Part shown: positions 51,537-60,721 of the stretch, piece by piece
Layout: each line of letters starts with the position of its first letter
Position numbering within the stretch: the stretch's first letter is position 1
From: Methylobacterium sp. DB0501
Lineage (GTDB): Bacteria; Pseudomonadota; Alphaproteobacteria; Rhizobiales; Beijerinckiaceae
DNA length: 64,000 nucleotides
Direction of reading: 5' to 3'
Assembly: GCF_011043735.1 (NCBI RefSeq)
Contig: NZ_JAAKGV010000003.1
Span: 248,001-312,000, forward strand
Position numbers and translations under genes: made by a program
Notes under the pieces: generated by a model
What the model saw: the letters and a program-made list of their open reading frames with translations, nothing else
Databases searched by the model: none
Told to the model about the DNA's origin: nothing

Positions 51537-54002
51537 ATGGGGGTAGGACGAACGCCTCGGCGCCTCGGCGGCCGCGCGGGCGCCGGTTTTCTGGGCGGCG
51601 CGCTCGGCCTCGCCGCCGCGGCCCAGGCGGCCGAGACCGCCCCGGGCCTGCATGCGCACAACGCCGTCGGCTTCGCGGTGCTGATCGGCCTGACGATCTT
51701 TGCCACCATCCTGTCGCTGCTCTACCTGCGCGAGCGCGCCCGCTGGGCTCGGCGGGAGGTCCGGTTGAACGCGGAACTCGCCGACCTGCGCGGCGCCCAC
51801 GACCGGGCCGAGCTGCTGCTCGGCTCCGAGCCGCAGGTCGTCGTGACCTGGGACAGCCGCGGCGAGCCGCGGATCGAGGGCGATGTCGGCATGACCGCGG
51901 ACGGGGCGCGGCCGGGTTCGGCCCGCCGGGTGCTGGCCTTCGGCGCCTGGCTCGTCTCCCAGGACGCCGCCGCCCTCGACGCCGCGGTCGAATCCCTGCG
52001 CGGGCGCGGCGAGCGCTTCCGCCGCACCGTCCACACGCTGCAGGGCCGTACCATCGAGGCGCAAGGGCAGGCGGTGGGCGGCCAGGCGCTCCTGCGCCTG
52101 CGCGAACTGACCGGCGAGCGCCGGGAGCTGGTCGAGCTGCGCGCCACCCTCGACGAGGCCCGCCACGGCCTCTCGGCACTCGCCGGCCTCCTCGACGCGA
52201 TTCCCCAGCCGGTCTGGCGCCGCGGCCGCGACGGGCGCCTGGCCTGGGCCAACGCCGCCTACGTCGCGGCGGCCGAGGCCGGCGACGTCGCCCGGGCGGT
52301 GCGCGAGGGGGCGGAACTCCTCGAGCGGCAGGCCCGCGAGGAGGCGGATCGCCGCCGCTCCCGCGGCACCGCCGGTCCCCTGCGGGTCTCGGCGGTGATC
52401 GCGGGCGCGCGCCGCACCCTCGACGTCACCGAGGTCTCGACCGAGGCCGGCACGGTCGGCATCGCGGTGGACGTCTCGGAGCTGGAGAGCGTGCGCGCCG
52501 ACCTGCAGCGCCAGATGGACGCCAACGTCCGCACCCTCGACCAATTGCCCACCGCCGTCGCGATGTTCGACGCGCGCCAGCAGCTGATCTTCCACAACGC
52601 CGCCTATCGCCAGCTCTGGGATCTCGATCCCGCCTTCCTGGAGACCCGGCCCCTCGACGGCGAGATCCTCGATACCCTGCGCAACGCCCGCAAGCTGCCC
52701 GAGCAGGCGGATTTCCGCACCTGGAAGGCCGGGGTGCTCGCCGCCTACCGGGCGGTGGAGGCGCAGGAGACCTGGTGGCACCTGCCCGACGGGCGGACCT
52801 TGCGCGTCCTCGCCGACCCGAACCCGCAGGGGGGCCTCACCTACCTCTTCGAGGACGTGTCCGAGCGGGTCCACCTCGAATCGCGCTACAACGTGCTGAT
52901 GCAGGTGCAGAGCGAGACGCTCGACACCCTGCGCGAGCCGGTGGCGGTGTTCGGCACCGACGGGCGGCTGAAATTCGCCAACCGCGCCTTCAGCCAGGTC
53001 TGGCGCATCGGCCCCGAGATGCTGGAGGTCCACATCGACCAGGTGATCGCGGTCTGCCGCACCCTGAGCCCGGCCGAGGAGCCCTGGACCCGGATCCGCG
53101 AGGCGGTGACCGGCCTGGTGGATGCCCGCCGCGGCCTCACCTGCCGGCTGGCGCTCGCCGACGGCACCATGCTCGACTGCGCCGCCGAGCCGCTGCCCGA
53201 CGGCGCGACGCTCCTGACCCACATCGACGTGACGGCGAGCGTCAACGTCGAGCGGGCGCTGACCGACAAGAACGAGGCCCTGGAGCGCACGACGCGCCTG
53301 CGCGACGAGTTCGTGCACCACGTCTCCTACGAGCTGCGCTCGCCGCTCACCAACATCATCGGCTTCACCGAGCTCCTCGGCGACGAGACCGTCGGCGCGC
53401 TCAACCCGCGCCAGCGCGAATACGCCGACCACATCATGCGCTCCTCGGCGGCGCTCCTCGTCATCATCAACGACATCCTCGACCTCGCCTCGATCGATGC
53501 CGGCTCGATGGAACTGACGCGGGAGCGGGTCGACGTGCAGACCACCATCGCGGCGGCGGTGCGCGGCATCGGCGACCGGCTGGCTGAGGCCGACATTGCT
53601 CTCGTCCTCGACGTGCCGGCCGACATCGGCAGCTTCGTCGCCGACGGCAAGCGCGTCCGCCAGATCCTGTTCAACCTCCTCTCCAACGCGGTCGGCTTCT
53701 CGGCCCCGGGCCAGCAGGTGCGGGTCTGCGCCCGCAAGGACGGCGAGAGCCTGGTGCTGGAGGTGATCGACCAGGGCCGCGGCATGCCGCCCGAGGTGAT
53801 GGCGCGGGTCTTCGAGCGGTTCGAGAGCAATACGCTCGGCACCCGGCACCGCGGCGTGGGCCTCGGCCTGTCGATCGTGCGCTCCTTCGTCGAGCTGCAT
53901 GGCGGGCGCATCGACATCGCGTCCTCCCCCGGCGCCGGAACCCGGGTCACCTGCACCTTCCCGGTCGGCGACGGGGAGGCCCGTCTGGCGGCGGCCGAGT
54001 AG
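51537..54002 (+). CDS. divL: DivL-type PAS kinase-like regulator with tyrosine in the H-box
   Basis: An 821-residue membrane protein. One or two N-terminal membrane segments (about 13-60) precede a long sensor region with PAS-like domains (about 190-290, 335-440, 455-550) and a HisKA/HATPase core. The H-box reads HHVSYELRSPLTNIIGF: Tyr598 is where histidine kinases have the phospho-accepting histidine. DivL of Caulobacter has the same change and controls CckA and cell-cycle polarity. The ATP-binding boxes are intact (NLLSNAV, DQGRGM, GVGLGLSIV). The ATG at 51537 follows GGAG; a TTG lies 21 bases earlier. The tsaE neighbour supports the DivL call. Confidence 0.85.
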   Translation: MGVGRTPRRLGGRAGAGFLGGALGLAAAAQAAETAPGLHAHNAVGFAVLIGLTIFATILSLLYLRERARWARREVRLNAELADLRGAHDRAELLLGSEPQVVVTWDSRGEPRIEGDVGMTADGARPGSARRVLAFGAWLVSQDAAALDAAVESLRGRGERFRRTVHTLQGRTIEAQGQAVGGQALLRLRELTGERRELVELRATLDEARHGLSALAGLLDAIPQPVWRRGRDGRLAWANAAYVAAAEAGDVARAVREGAELLERQAREEADRRRSRGTAGPLRVSAVIAGARRTLDVTEVSTEAGTVGIAVDVSELESVRADLQRQMDANVRTLDQLPTAVAMFDARQQLIFHNAAYRQLWDLDPAFLETRPLDGEILDTLRNARKLPEQADFRTWKAGVLAAYRAVEAQETWWHLPDGRTLRVLADPNPQGGLTYLFEDVSERVHLESRYNVLMQVQSETLDTLREPVAVFGTDGRLKFANRAFSQVWRIGPEMLEVHIDQVIAVCRTLSPAEEPWTRIREAVTGLVDARRGLTCRLALADGTMLDCAAEPLPDGATLLTHIDVTASVNVERALTDKNEALERTTRLRDEFVHHVSYELRSPLTNIIGFTELLGDETVGALNPRQREYADHIMRSSAALLVIINDILDLASIDAGSMELTRERVDVQTTIAAAVRGIGDRLAEADIALVLDVPADIGSFVADGKRVRQILFNLLSNAVGFSAPGQQVRVCARKDGESLVLEVIDQGRGMPPEVMARVFERFESNTLGTRHRGVGLGLSIVRSFVELHGGRIDIASSPGAGTRVTCTFPVGDGEARLAAAE

Positions 54003-54228
54003 CCGGCGAGCGGCCGCCGTGTGACTGCGTTCGGTGCCGGCGGGTGACGGAGCGAGGGTGACGGACCCTGGATATTCCGGCACCCTGGACGCGTTACCGT
54101 TCCGGAGCGGGCCCCGCCTGCATCCGGGAAAGCCCAAGGTTCGAAAGGTTAAGGTTCATGGGTTATCACGGGGGCCTTCAGCCCCGGACGGGCCCGTGAG
54201 CGAGGATGGCGGAGTGGACCAGGAGGGC

Positions 54229-55761
54229 ATGGCCGAGCGTACACCCTGGGAGATCGTGCTGCCGGACGAGAGCGCGACCGAGGATCTCGGCCGCTTCCTC
54301 GCCGAGATCCTGCGGCCCGGTGACCTGGTGGCGCTGTCCGGCGGATTGGGCGGCGGCAAGACGACGCTGGCCAGGGCGGTGATCCGCGAGATCGTCGGGG
54401 ACCCGGATCTCGAGGTGCCGAGCCCGACCTTCACCCTCATCCAGCCCTACGAGGGCCGGGCCGGGCAGGCGGTGGTCCATGCCGACCTCTATCGGCTGCG
54501 CGGGCCCGACGAACTCGTCGAGCTCGGCTTCGACGAGATGACCGAGCGGGCGATTGCCCTCGTCGAGTGGCCCGACCGGCTGCCGCCGCGCCACGGCCCG
54601 ACGCTCGCCATCGACCTCTCCCTCAAGCCCGAATTCGGCGACGACGCCCGCCTCGCCCGGCTGATCGGCGGCGGGGGCCTGGGCGGCCGTCTGATGCGGG
54701 CCCGGGCGCTGCGCGTCCTCCTCGACCGCTCCGGCTGGGGCGAGGCCGAGCGGTTCCACATGCAGGGCGACGCGTCGAGCCGGTCCTACGAGCGTCTGGT
54801 CAACCCGGACGGCACCAAGGCGGTGCTGATGATCTCGCCGCCCAAGGCCGACGGGCCGCCGGTGCGGGACGGCAAGCCCTACAGCGCCATCGTCCATCTC
54901 GCCGAGAGCGTGCACGCCTTCGTGGCGATGGATCGCGGCCTGCGGGCCCTGGGCCTCAGCGCCCCGAAGATCCTCGGCGAGGACCTGGAGGCCGGCCTAC
55001 TGATCCTCGAGGACCTCGGCAGCGAGCCGGTCACCGACCAGAACGGCCCGCGCCCCGAGCGCTACGCCGAGGCCGTGAAGGTGCTGGCGCGCCTGCACGG
55101 CACGCCCCTGCCGACGGTGCTGCCGGTGGCCGAGGGCCGCGACCACGAGCTGCCGCTCTACGACCGCGAGGCGCTGCTGTTCGAGGCCGAATTGCTGCCC
55201 GAATGGTACGCGCCGTACGTCGCCAACCGCCCGCTGGCGCCGGCGGCGCGGGCGGCCTTCGTCGCCGCCTGGAGCGAGGCGCTCGACGGGATCGAGGCCG
55301 AGGCCCGGACCTGGACCCTGCGCGACTACCACTCGCCCAACCTGATCTGGCTGCCCGAGCGCGACGGGATCGAGCGGATCGGCGTGATCGACTTCCAGGA
55401 CGCGGTGCTGGGCCACCCGGCCTACGACGTCGCCTCGCTGCTGCAGGACGCCCGGGTCGATGCCAGCGCCGAGTTCGAGCTGCGCCTGCTCGGCCTCTAC
55501 GCCCGCGAGCGCCGTCTGCGCGACGCCGAGTTCGACATGCAGGGCTTCGCCCGCGCCTACGCGGTGCTGGCGGCGCAGCGCGCCACCAAGATCCTCGGCA
55601 TCTTCGCCCGCCTCGACCGGCGCGACGGCAAGCCGGGCTATCTCGCCCACCTGCCGCGCATCGAGGGCTACCTCGCCCGCAACCTCGCCCATCCGGCGCT
55701 CGCCGGCGTGCGGGCCTGGTATGCCGAGCACCTGCCGCGCCTTTGTCCCGCCGATTCCTGA
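54229..55761 (+). CDS. tsaE: TsaE-AmgK fusion: tRNA t6A ATPase and sugar phosphotransferase
   Basis: A 510-residue two-domain protein. Residues 1-150 are TsaE (YjeE): Walker A GGLGGGKTTLARAV (about 38-50), SPTFTLIQPYEG and ADLYRL, with VEWPDRL. TsaE drives the t6A37 tRNA modification cycle with TsaB/D. From about 160 the rest is an aminoglycoside-phosphotransferase-like kinase with RDYHSPNLIW and VIDFQDAVLGHPAYDVASL, closest in type to AmgK (MurNAc/GlcNAc anomeric kinase). Start is uncertain: ATG 54229 versus GTG 54214 (better ribosome binding site) or 54196. The murU gene directly after supports the AmgK reading. Confidence 0.88.
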   Translation: MAERTPWEIVLPDESATEDLGRFLAEILRPGDLVALSGGLGGGKTTLARAVIREIVGDPDLEVPSPTFTLIQPYEGRAGQAVVHADLYRLRGPDELVELGFDEMTERAIALVEWPDRLPPRHGPTLAIDLSLKPEFGDDARLARLIGGGGLGGRLMRARALRVLLDRSGWGEAERFHMQGDASSRSYERLVNPDGTKAVLMISPPKADGPPVRDGKPYSAIVHLAESVHAFVAMDRGLRALGLSAPKILGEDLEAGLLILEDLGSEPVTDQNGPRPERYAEAVKVLARLHGTPLPTVLPVAEGRDHELPLYDREALLFEAELLPEWYAPYVANRPLAPAARAAFVAAWSEALDGIEAEARTWTLRDYHSPNLIWLPERDGIERIGVIDFQDAVLGHPAYDVASLLQDARVDASAEFELRLLGLYARERRLRDAEFDMQGFARAYAVLAAQRATKILGIFARLDRRDGKPGYLAHLPRIEGYLARNLAHPALAGVRAWYAEHLPRLCPADS

Positions 55762-55793
55762 CCGCCGCCACATCGCCCGCGAAACATCTCCCG

Positions 55794-56537
55794 ATGACCG
55801 ATTCCCCAAAGCCCGCCGTGACCCGTGCCTTCGTGCTGGCCGCGGGGCTCGGCAAGCGCATGCGCCCGATCACCGCGACCACGCCCAAGCCCCTGGTCGA
55901 GGTTGCCGGCAAGTCGCTGGTCGATTACGCCCTCGACCGGATCGCGCAGGCCGGCATCCCGGAGGCGGTGGTCAACGTGCACTACCTCGCCGACCTGATG
56001 GAGGCGCATCTGGTGCGCCGCCGCTCCGCTCCGCTCATCACCATCTCGGACGAGCGCGAGACGCTGCTCGAGACCGGCGGCGGGGTGAAGAAGGCGCTCC
56101 GGCATCTGGGGCCGGCACCGTTCATGGTGCTGAACTCCGATTCGTTCTGGCTCGAAGGGCCGCAGCCGAATCTCGGCCGGCTCGTCGCCGCCTGGGACCC
56201 GGAGCGGATGGACATGCTGCTCCTCCTCGCCTCCGCGGCGACGAGCCTCGGCTATGACGGACCGGGCGACTTCCACATGGACGGGGAGGGGCGCCTGACG
56301 CGCCGGGCCGAGCGCGAGGTCTCGCCCTTCGTCTATGCCGGCGTCGCGATTCTGAAGCCCGACCTGTTCGCCGACACGCCGGACGGCGCGTTCTCCCTCA
56401 ACCTGCTGTTCGACCGCGCCATCGCGGCCGAGCGCCTGTTCGGGCTTCGCCTCGACGGGCAGTGGCTCCATGTCGGCACGCCGGAGGCCCTGCGCGAGGC
56501 GGAGGAGCGGGTGCGCGCGAGCGCGACGCAGCCGTGA
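55794..56537 (+). CDS. murU: MurNAc-1-phosphate uridylyltransferase-type nucleotidyltransferase
   Basis: A 247-residue sugar nucleotidyltransferase. The N-terminal LAAGLGKRMRPITATTPKPL (about 15-34) is the NTP-transferase signature, with VLNSDSFWLEGPQPN as the metal-binding aspartate region. MurU converts MurNAc-1-P to UDP-MurNAc in cell-wall recycling and is often coupled with amgK, as here. The ATG at 55794 is 32 bases after the fusion gene's stop. A general hexose-1-P uridylyl- or mannose guanylyltransferase cannot be fully excluded, but context favours MurU. Confidence 0.87.
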   Translation: MTDSPKPAVTRAFVLAAGLGKRMRPITATTPKPLVEVAGKSLVDYALDRIAQAGIPEAVVNVHYLADLMEAHLVRRRSAPLITISDERETLLETGGGVKKALRHLGPAPFMVLNSDSFWLEGPQPNLGRLVAAWDPERMDMLLLLASAATSLGYDGPGDFHMDGEGRLTRRAEREVSPFVYAGVAILKPDLFADTPDGAFSLNLLFDRAIAAERLFGLRLDGQWLHVGTPEALREAEERVRASATQP

Positions 56538-56636
56538 GGGGAAGGCCCGTCGTGTGCCGAAGCTCGTCTGGATGCAGGGTCTGCGACACGACGACCCCAG
56601 CCGGGCTCTACCGCCGACGGATCCTCGCAAGCCTCG

Positions 56637-56689
56637 CCCTTTCCCGGATCTCCTTCCGCTGACGCTACAATCGTCCGGGAAAGGGGAGG
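56637..56689 (+). repeat. REP-like family 2, copy 2
   Basis: CCCTTTCCCGGATCTCCTTC and TCGTCCGGGAAAGGGGAGG flank a short centre; flanks CTCGCAAG on the left and GTGTGCGAG on the right extend the pairing. It matches copy 1 at 46414-46466 closely. It lies between murU and the GNAT gene. Confidence 0.75.
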
Positions 56690-56719
56690 TGTGCGAGGGA
56701 TGGTAGGCATGCCGGCACC

Positions 56720-57268
56720 ATGGCTACCGATCCCGCCACCGTTCCATCGGATAGATCATACGGACCCCGCATGGCCTCCGGTTTCTCGCTCCGTCCCATC
56801 GACGATCTCTCGGCGGTCCTCGCGCTCAACACCGGCAACGCCGCCGAGACCTCGCCCCTCGACGAGCCGGCCCTGCGCGCCCTCGTCGATCAAGCCTTTC
56901 TAGCGACCGCGATCACCGGCCCCGACGGCCTCGCCGCCTTCCTGATCGCCCTCGACCAGGACGCGACTTACGCCAGCCCCAACTTCCGCTGGTTCCAGGC
57001 CCGCTATCCCCGCTTCGTCTACGTCGACCGGATCGTGACCGCCCCGGCGCAGCGCGGCCGCGGGCGCGCCCGGGCGCTCTACCAGGACCTGTTCGCCCGC
57101 GCCGCGGCCGCGGGCCACGACCGCATCGCCTGCGAGGTCAACCGCGTGCCGCCGAATCCGGGCTCCGACGCCTTCCACGCCGCCCTCGGCTTCGCGCCGG
57201 TCGGCACGGCCGAGATCCACGACGGCGCGAAGACCGTGCGCTACCTCCTGCGCGAGGTCGCCCGATGA
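56720..57268 (+). CDS. GNAT-family N-acetyltransferase
   Basis: A 182-residue protein of the GNAT superfamily. The acetyl-CoA-binding motif A is VTAPAQRGRGRARALYQDLF (about 110-130, RGxGxA type) following a beta strand VYVDRIV. The C-terminal part GSDAFHAALGFAPVGTAE is motif B. The stop overlaps the addB start by four bases. The substrate is unknown; an ATG at 56771 (MASGFSLRP) is an alternative start. Confidence 0.83.
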   Translation: MATDPATVPSDRSYGPRMASGFSLRPIDDLSAVLALNTGNAAETSPLDEPALRALVDQAFLATAITGPDGLAAFLIALDQDATYASPNFRWFQARYPRFVYVDRIVTAPAQRGRGRARALYQDLFARAAAAGHDRIACEVNRVPPNPGSDAFHAALGFAPVGTAEIHDGAKTVRYLLREVAR

Positions 57269-60200
57269 GCGCCGGTCACGTCTTCACCATCCCGCCGGGG
57301 GCGCCCTTCCTCGACACGCTCGCCGAGGCGCTCCTCTCCGGCCGCCTCGTCGGCGACCTGGCCGGAGGGCCGTTCGGGCTCGCCGCGGTCACGCTCTACC
57401 TGCCGACCCGCCGCGCCGCCCGGGCGCTCGCCGCGATCCTCGCCCGGGAATGCGGCCCGGCCGCCTTGCTGCCGCGCATGGTGCCGCTCGGCGAGGCCGA
57501 CGAGGCCGAGCTCGACCTTCTCTCCGCCCCCCCGGGCGAGCGCCGCGACGAGGTCCTGCGCCCGCCGATCCCGGCGCTCGAACGCCGGCTGATCCTCGCG
57601 CGCCTCGTCCAGGCCTGGGCCGGCACCGTCGACCGCCAGCTCCTGCCGCTCGGCGACGACGTCCCGTTCCGGGTGCCGTCCTCGCCGGCCGACGCGATCG
57701 GGCTTGCCGCCGACCTGGAGGGGCTGATGGACAGCCTCACCGTCGAGGGCCTGCCCTGGGACGACATCGCGGGCGCCGTCGAGGCCGAGCACTCGCGCTA
57801 CTTCTCGCTCACCCTCGATTTCGTGCGCATCGCCGCCGAGCACTGGCCGAAGATCCTGGCCGCGCGCGGCGTCGCCGACCCGGTCGAGCGCGGCCGCGCC
57901 CTGGTGCTGGCGGAGGCCGCCCGCCTCACCCGCGAGCGCCCGGCCGACCCGGTGATCGTCGCCGGCTCGACCGGCTCGGTGCCCGCCACCGCCCGGCTCA
58001 TCACGGCGATCGCGCGGTTGCCCCGCGGGGCCGTGGTGCTGCCCGGCCTCGACCGCGACCTCGACGCCGCCGGCTGGAGCGCCATCGACCCCGCCGGCGA
58101 CGGTGAGGCGGCGGCCCATGCCCACCCGCAGGCGGTGCTGCACCGCCTGGTGGGACAAGGCTTCCTCGCCCTCGACCGGGCCGACATCGTCCCCCTCGGC
58201 AGCCCGACTCCCGCCGCCGCGGCCCGGGCCGGCCTGCTCTCCCAGGCCCTGCGGCCGGCCGAGACCACCGATGCCTGGGCCGATCTCGACGCGGGCCTTC
58301 GCCAGGCGCTCGCCCGCGACGGCGCCGCCGGCATCCGGGTGGTCGAGGCCGCCGACGAGCGCGAGGAGGCGCTGGCGATCGCGGTCGCGTTGCGCGAGGC
58401 GCTGGAGCGGCCCGACCGCACGGCCGCCCTCATCACCCCGGATCGCGCCCTGGCGCTCCGGGTCGCCGCCGAGCTGCGCCGCTGGGGCATCGTCGCCGAC
58501 GATTCCGCCGGTGAGCCCCTGGCGCGCAGCCCGGCCGGGCGGCTGGCGCGCCTCGCCGCCGACGTCGCGGCGCTCGACGCCAGGCCCGAGCGGGTGCTGG
58601 CGCTCCTCGCCCACCCGCTGGTGCGCCTCGGCCTCCCGCGCGCGGAGGTGGAGCGGGCGGCGAGCGCGCTGGAGATCGGGTGCCTGCGCGGTCCCGCCCC
58701 GGCCAAGGGGTTCGCCGGCATCGAGGAGGCCTTGGCGCTCGCCCGCACCGAGGAGCGCCCGCACGATCCGCGCCCGCGCCGGCGCCTCACCGCGGGGGAT
58801 TGGGACGCGGCGGAGGACCTGCTGCTGCGCCTCTCCCTGGCGTTTCGCGATTTCGCCGCCGACGAGGACGACGCCCCCGGCGACCTGATCGCCATCGCGA
58901 AGACCCACCGCGCCGCCTGCGACCTCCTGATGGAGGGCCCGGAGGAGGACGAGCCGGAGCGCGATGCCGGACCCGACGCCTCCGTGGCGGTGCTCGATGC
59001 CCTGTTCGACGACATGGAGATGGCGGAGCCCGGCCTGCTCGCCGGCCGCTTCTCGGACTATCCGGCCTTCTTCACCGCGCTGGCCCGCGAGCGGGTGGTG
59101 TCGCGGCGCAACGACAGCCCGCATCCGCGCCTGCGCATCCTCGGCCTGCTCGAGGCGCGGCTCCTCACCGTCGACCGGGTGGTGCTCGGCGGCCTCGACG
59201 AGGGAGTGTGGCCGCCCAAGGCCGAGACCGACGCCTTCCTCAACCGGCCGATGCGCGGCCGCGTCGGCTTGGCCCCGCCGGAGCGCCGCCTCGGACAGAC
59301 CGCGCACGACTTCGTCCAGGCCCTCGGCTGCCCGGACGCGATCGTCACCCGGGCGCATAAGCGCGAGGGCGCGCCGACCGTGCCGTCGCGCTTCCTGCAG
59401 CGCCTGCGCGCCTTCGCGGGCGAGGAGGCCTGGACGGATCTCGTGACGGGCGGACAGCGGTTCCGGGCGCTCGCCGCCGTGATCGATGCCGGCACGGCTC
59501 CCGTGCCGCCGCGCCTGCGCCGCCCGGCGCCGCGGCCCGATCCCGGCCTGTTTCCGCGCTCGCTCAGCGTCACCGAGATCGAGACCCTGGTGCGCGATCC
59601 CTACGGGATCTTCGCCCGCCACGTGCTCGGCCTCGACGCCCTCGAACCGGTGGCGGTGCAGCCGAGCGCCAGCGACCGCGGCACCATCGTCCACGACGTG
59701 CTCGGCGGCTTCGCCGAGCGCTTCCCGGAAGGCCTGCCCTCCCTCGACGAGGCCGAACAGGTCCTCTACGCGCTCGCCGCCAACGCCTTCGCGCCGATTT
59801 CGGACGCCTATCCGGAGCTCTACGCCGAGTGGTGGCCGCGCTTCGTACGCCTGGCCGAGGCGTTCCTGGCCTGGGAGGCCGAGCGCCGGCCCGGCCTGCG
59901 CCGCGTTCACCCGGAGACCGGCGGGCGCTGGGCCCTCGACATCCCGGGCGGCCACGTGCTCACCTTGCGCGCCCGCGCCGACCGGATCGAGACCCGTCGG
60001 GACGGCGGCCACACGATCATCGACTTCAAGACCGGCCAGCCCCCGAGCGCCCGCGAGGTCTTCGCCGGCTTCTCGCCCCAGCTGACGCTCGAGGCCGCGA
60101 TGCTGCGCGCCGGCGCCTTCAAGGGGCTCGGGCCCGTCGAGGAGACGCCCGACCTCCTCTACATCCGGGCGAGCGGCGGCAAGACGCCCCTCGACCCGAT

Positions 60201-60408
60201 CCCGCTCAAGCCGCCGCGGAACGACGGGCGAACGCTGCCCGAGCTGGTCGAGGCCCATGTCGCCGGCTTGCGCCGGCTCGTCGGCGCGTTCATGGCCGGG
60301 GAGGCGTCCTACCTGTCGCGGCCCTATCCGAAATACGCCAAGGCCTACTCGGATTACGACCATCTGGCGCGGGTCAGGGAATGGTCGCTGGTCGAGGGGG
60401 AGGAGTGA
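57265..60408 (+). CDS. addB: Double-strand break repair protein AddB
   Basis: A 1047-residue protein of the alphaproteobacterial AddB family. The N-terminal part (LYLPTRRAARALAAIL) is helicase-like but degenerate. The central PKAETDAFLNRPMRGRVGL and LVTGGQRFRALA segments are family-typical. The C-terminal nuclease has HTIIDFKTGQPPSAREVF (about 917-935, DxK). AddAB processes double-strand ends at Chi-like sites for RecA loading. It overlaps the GNAT gene by four bases. Its TGA stop is also the first three bases of palindromic element copy C. Confidence 0.94.
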   Translation: MSAGHVFTIPPGAPFLDTLAEALLSGRLVGDLAGGPFGLAAVTLYLPTRRAARALAAILARECGPAALLPRMVPLGEADEAELDLLSAPPGERRDEVLRPPIPALERRLILARLVQAWAGTVDRQLLPLGDDVPFRVPSSPADAIGLAADLEGLMDSLTVEGLPWDDIAGAVEAEHSRYFSLTLDFVRIAAEHWPKILAARGVADPVERGRALVLAEAARLTRERPADPVIVAGSTGSVPATARLITAIARLPRGAVVLPGLDRDLDAAGWSAIDPAGDGEAAAHAHPQAVLHRLVGQGFLALDRADIVPLGSPTPAAAARAGLLSQALRPAETTDAWADLDAGLRQALARDGAAGIRVVEAADEREEALAIAVALREALERPDRTAALITPDRALALRVAAELRRWGIVADDSAGEPLARSPAGRLARLAADVAALDARPERVLALLAHPLVRLGLPRAEVERAASALEIGCLRGPAPAKGFAGIEEALALARTEERPHDPRPRRRLTAGDWDAAEDLLLRLSLAFRDFAADEDDAPGDLIAIAKTHRAACDLLMEGPEEDEPERDAGPDASVAVLDALFDDMEMAEPGLLAGRFSDYPAFFTALARERVVSRRNDSPHPRLRILGLLEARLLTVDRVVLGGLDEGVWPPKAETDAFLNRPMRGRVGLAPPERRLGQTAHDFVQALGCPDAIVTRAHKREGAPTVPSRFLQRLRAFAGEEAWTDLVTGGQRFRALAAVIDAGTAPVPPRLRRPAPRPDPGLFPRSLSVTEIETLVRDPYGIFARHVLGLDALEPVAVQPSASDRGTIVHDVLGGFAERFPEGLPSLDEAEQVLYALAANAFAPISDAYPELYAEWWPRFVRLAEAFLAWEAERRPGLRRVHPETGGRWALDIPGGHVLTLRARADRIETRRDGGHTIIDFKTGQPPSAREVFAGFSPQLTLEAAMLRAGAFKGLGPVEETPDLLYIRASGGKTPLDPIPLKPPRNDGRTLPELVEAHVAGLRRLVGAFMAGEASYLSRPYPKYAKAYSDYDHLARVREWSLVEGEE

Positions 60409-60520
60409 TACGACATCCGGACGATGACGTCCGGATGTCGTATCACCAGCCCGCGCGGCGCCTGAGCGAAGCTGCTGTCCGCATTGCAAAGCAATCGGTC
60501 GGAAAGCGTATGAGGGCCTG
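60406..60520 (+). repeat. Variable-stem palindromic element, copy C
   Basis: Stem TGATACGACATCCGG at 60406-60420 with complement at 60431-60445 around the loop ACGATGACGT, followed by CCAGCCCGCGCGGCGCCTGA and a shortened tail (about 25 bp missing relative to copies A and B) that keeps an ATTGC-AAA-GCAAT hairpin. The first TGA is the addB stop codon. It lies between addB and addA, which are usually adjacent. Confidence 0.87.
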
Positions 60521-60532
60521 ACCCTTGCCGGT

Positions 60533-60564
60533 CGACCCCTCCCCCCCACGAGGGGGAGGGGTCG
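60533..60564 (+). repeat. Perfect hairpin between addB and addA
   Basis: CGACCCCTCCCCC and GGGGGAGGGGTCG form a perfect 13-bp stem with a 6-nt CCACGA loop. No T-tract follows, so it is not a standard terminator. With copy C just upstream it gives a strongly structured addB-addA spacer. Confidence 0.75.
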
Positions 60565-60721
60565 GCCCGTGCGCCTCGTCGGGCCGGCGAGATCCGGGGA
60601 ACGACCCTGTGCCCCCGCCGCCACGCCCCGCGAAAACCCTGTGCACCACCCCCCGGGCGCCCTTGAGGCAACGCTTCCTTCGGTGCGAGCCCAGCATTCT
60701 GGCGCGTGATCGGGAGGACGG

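Noticed and set aside
60533..60564. Rho-independent terminator of addB
   Set aside because: The hairpin is strong but no T-tract follows, so only a structural repeat is reported.
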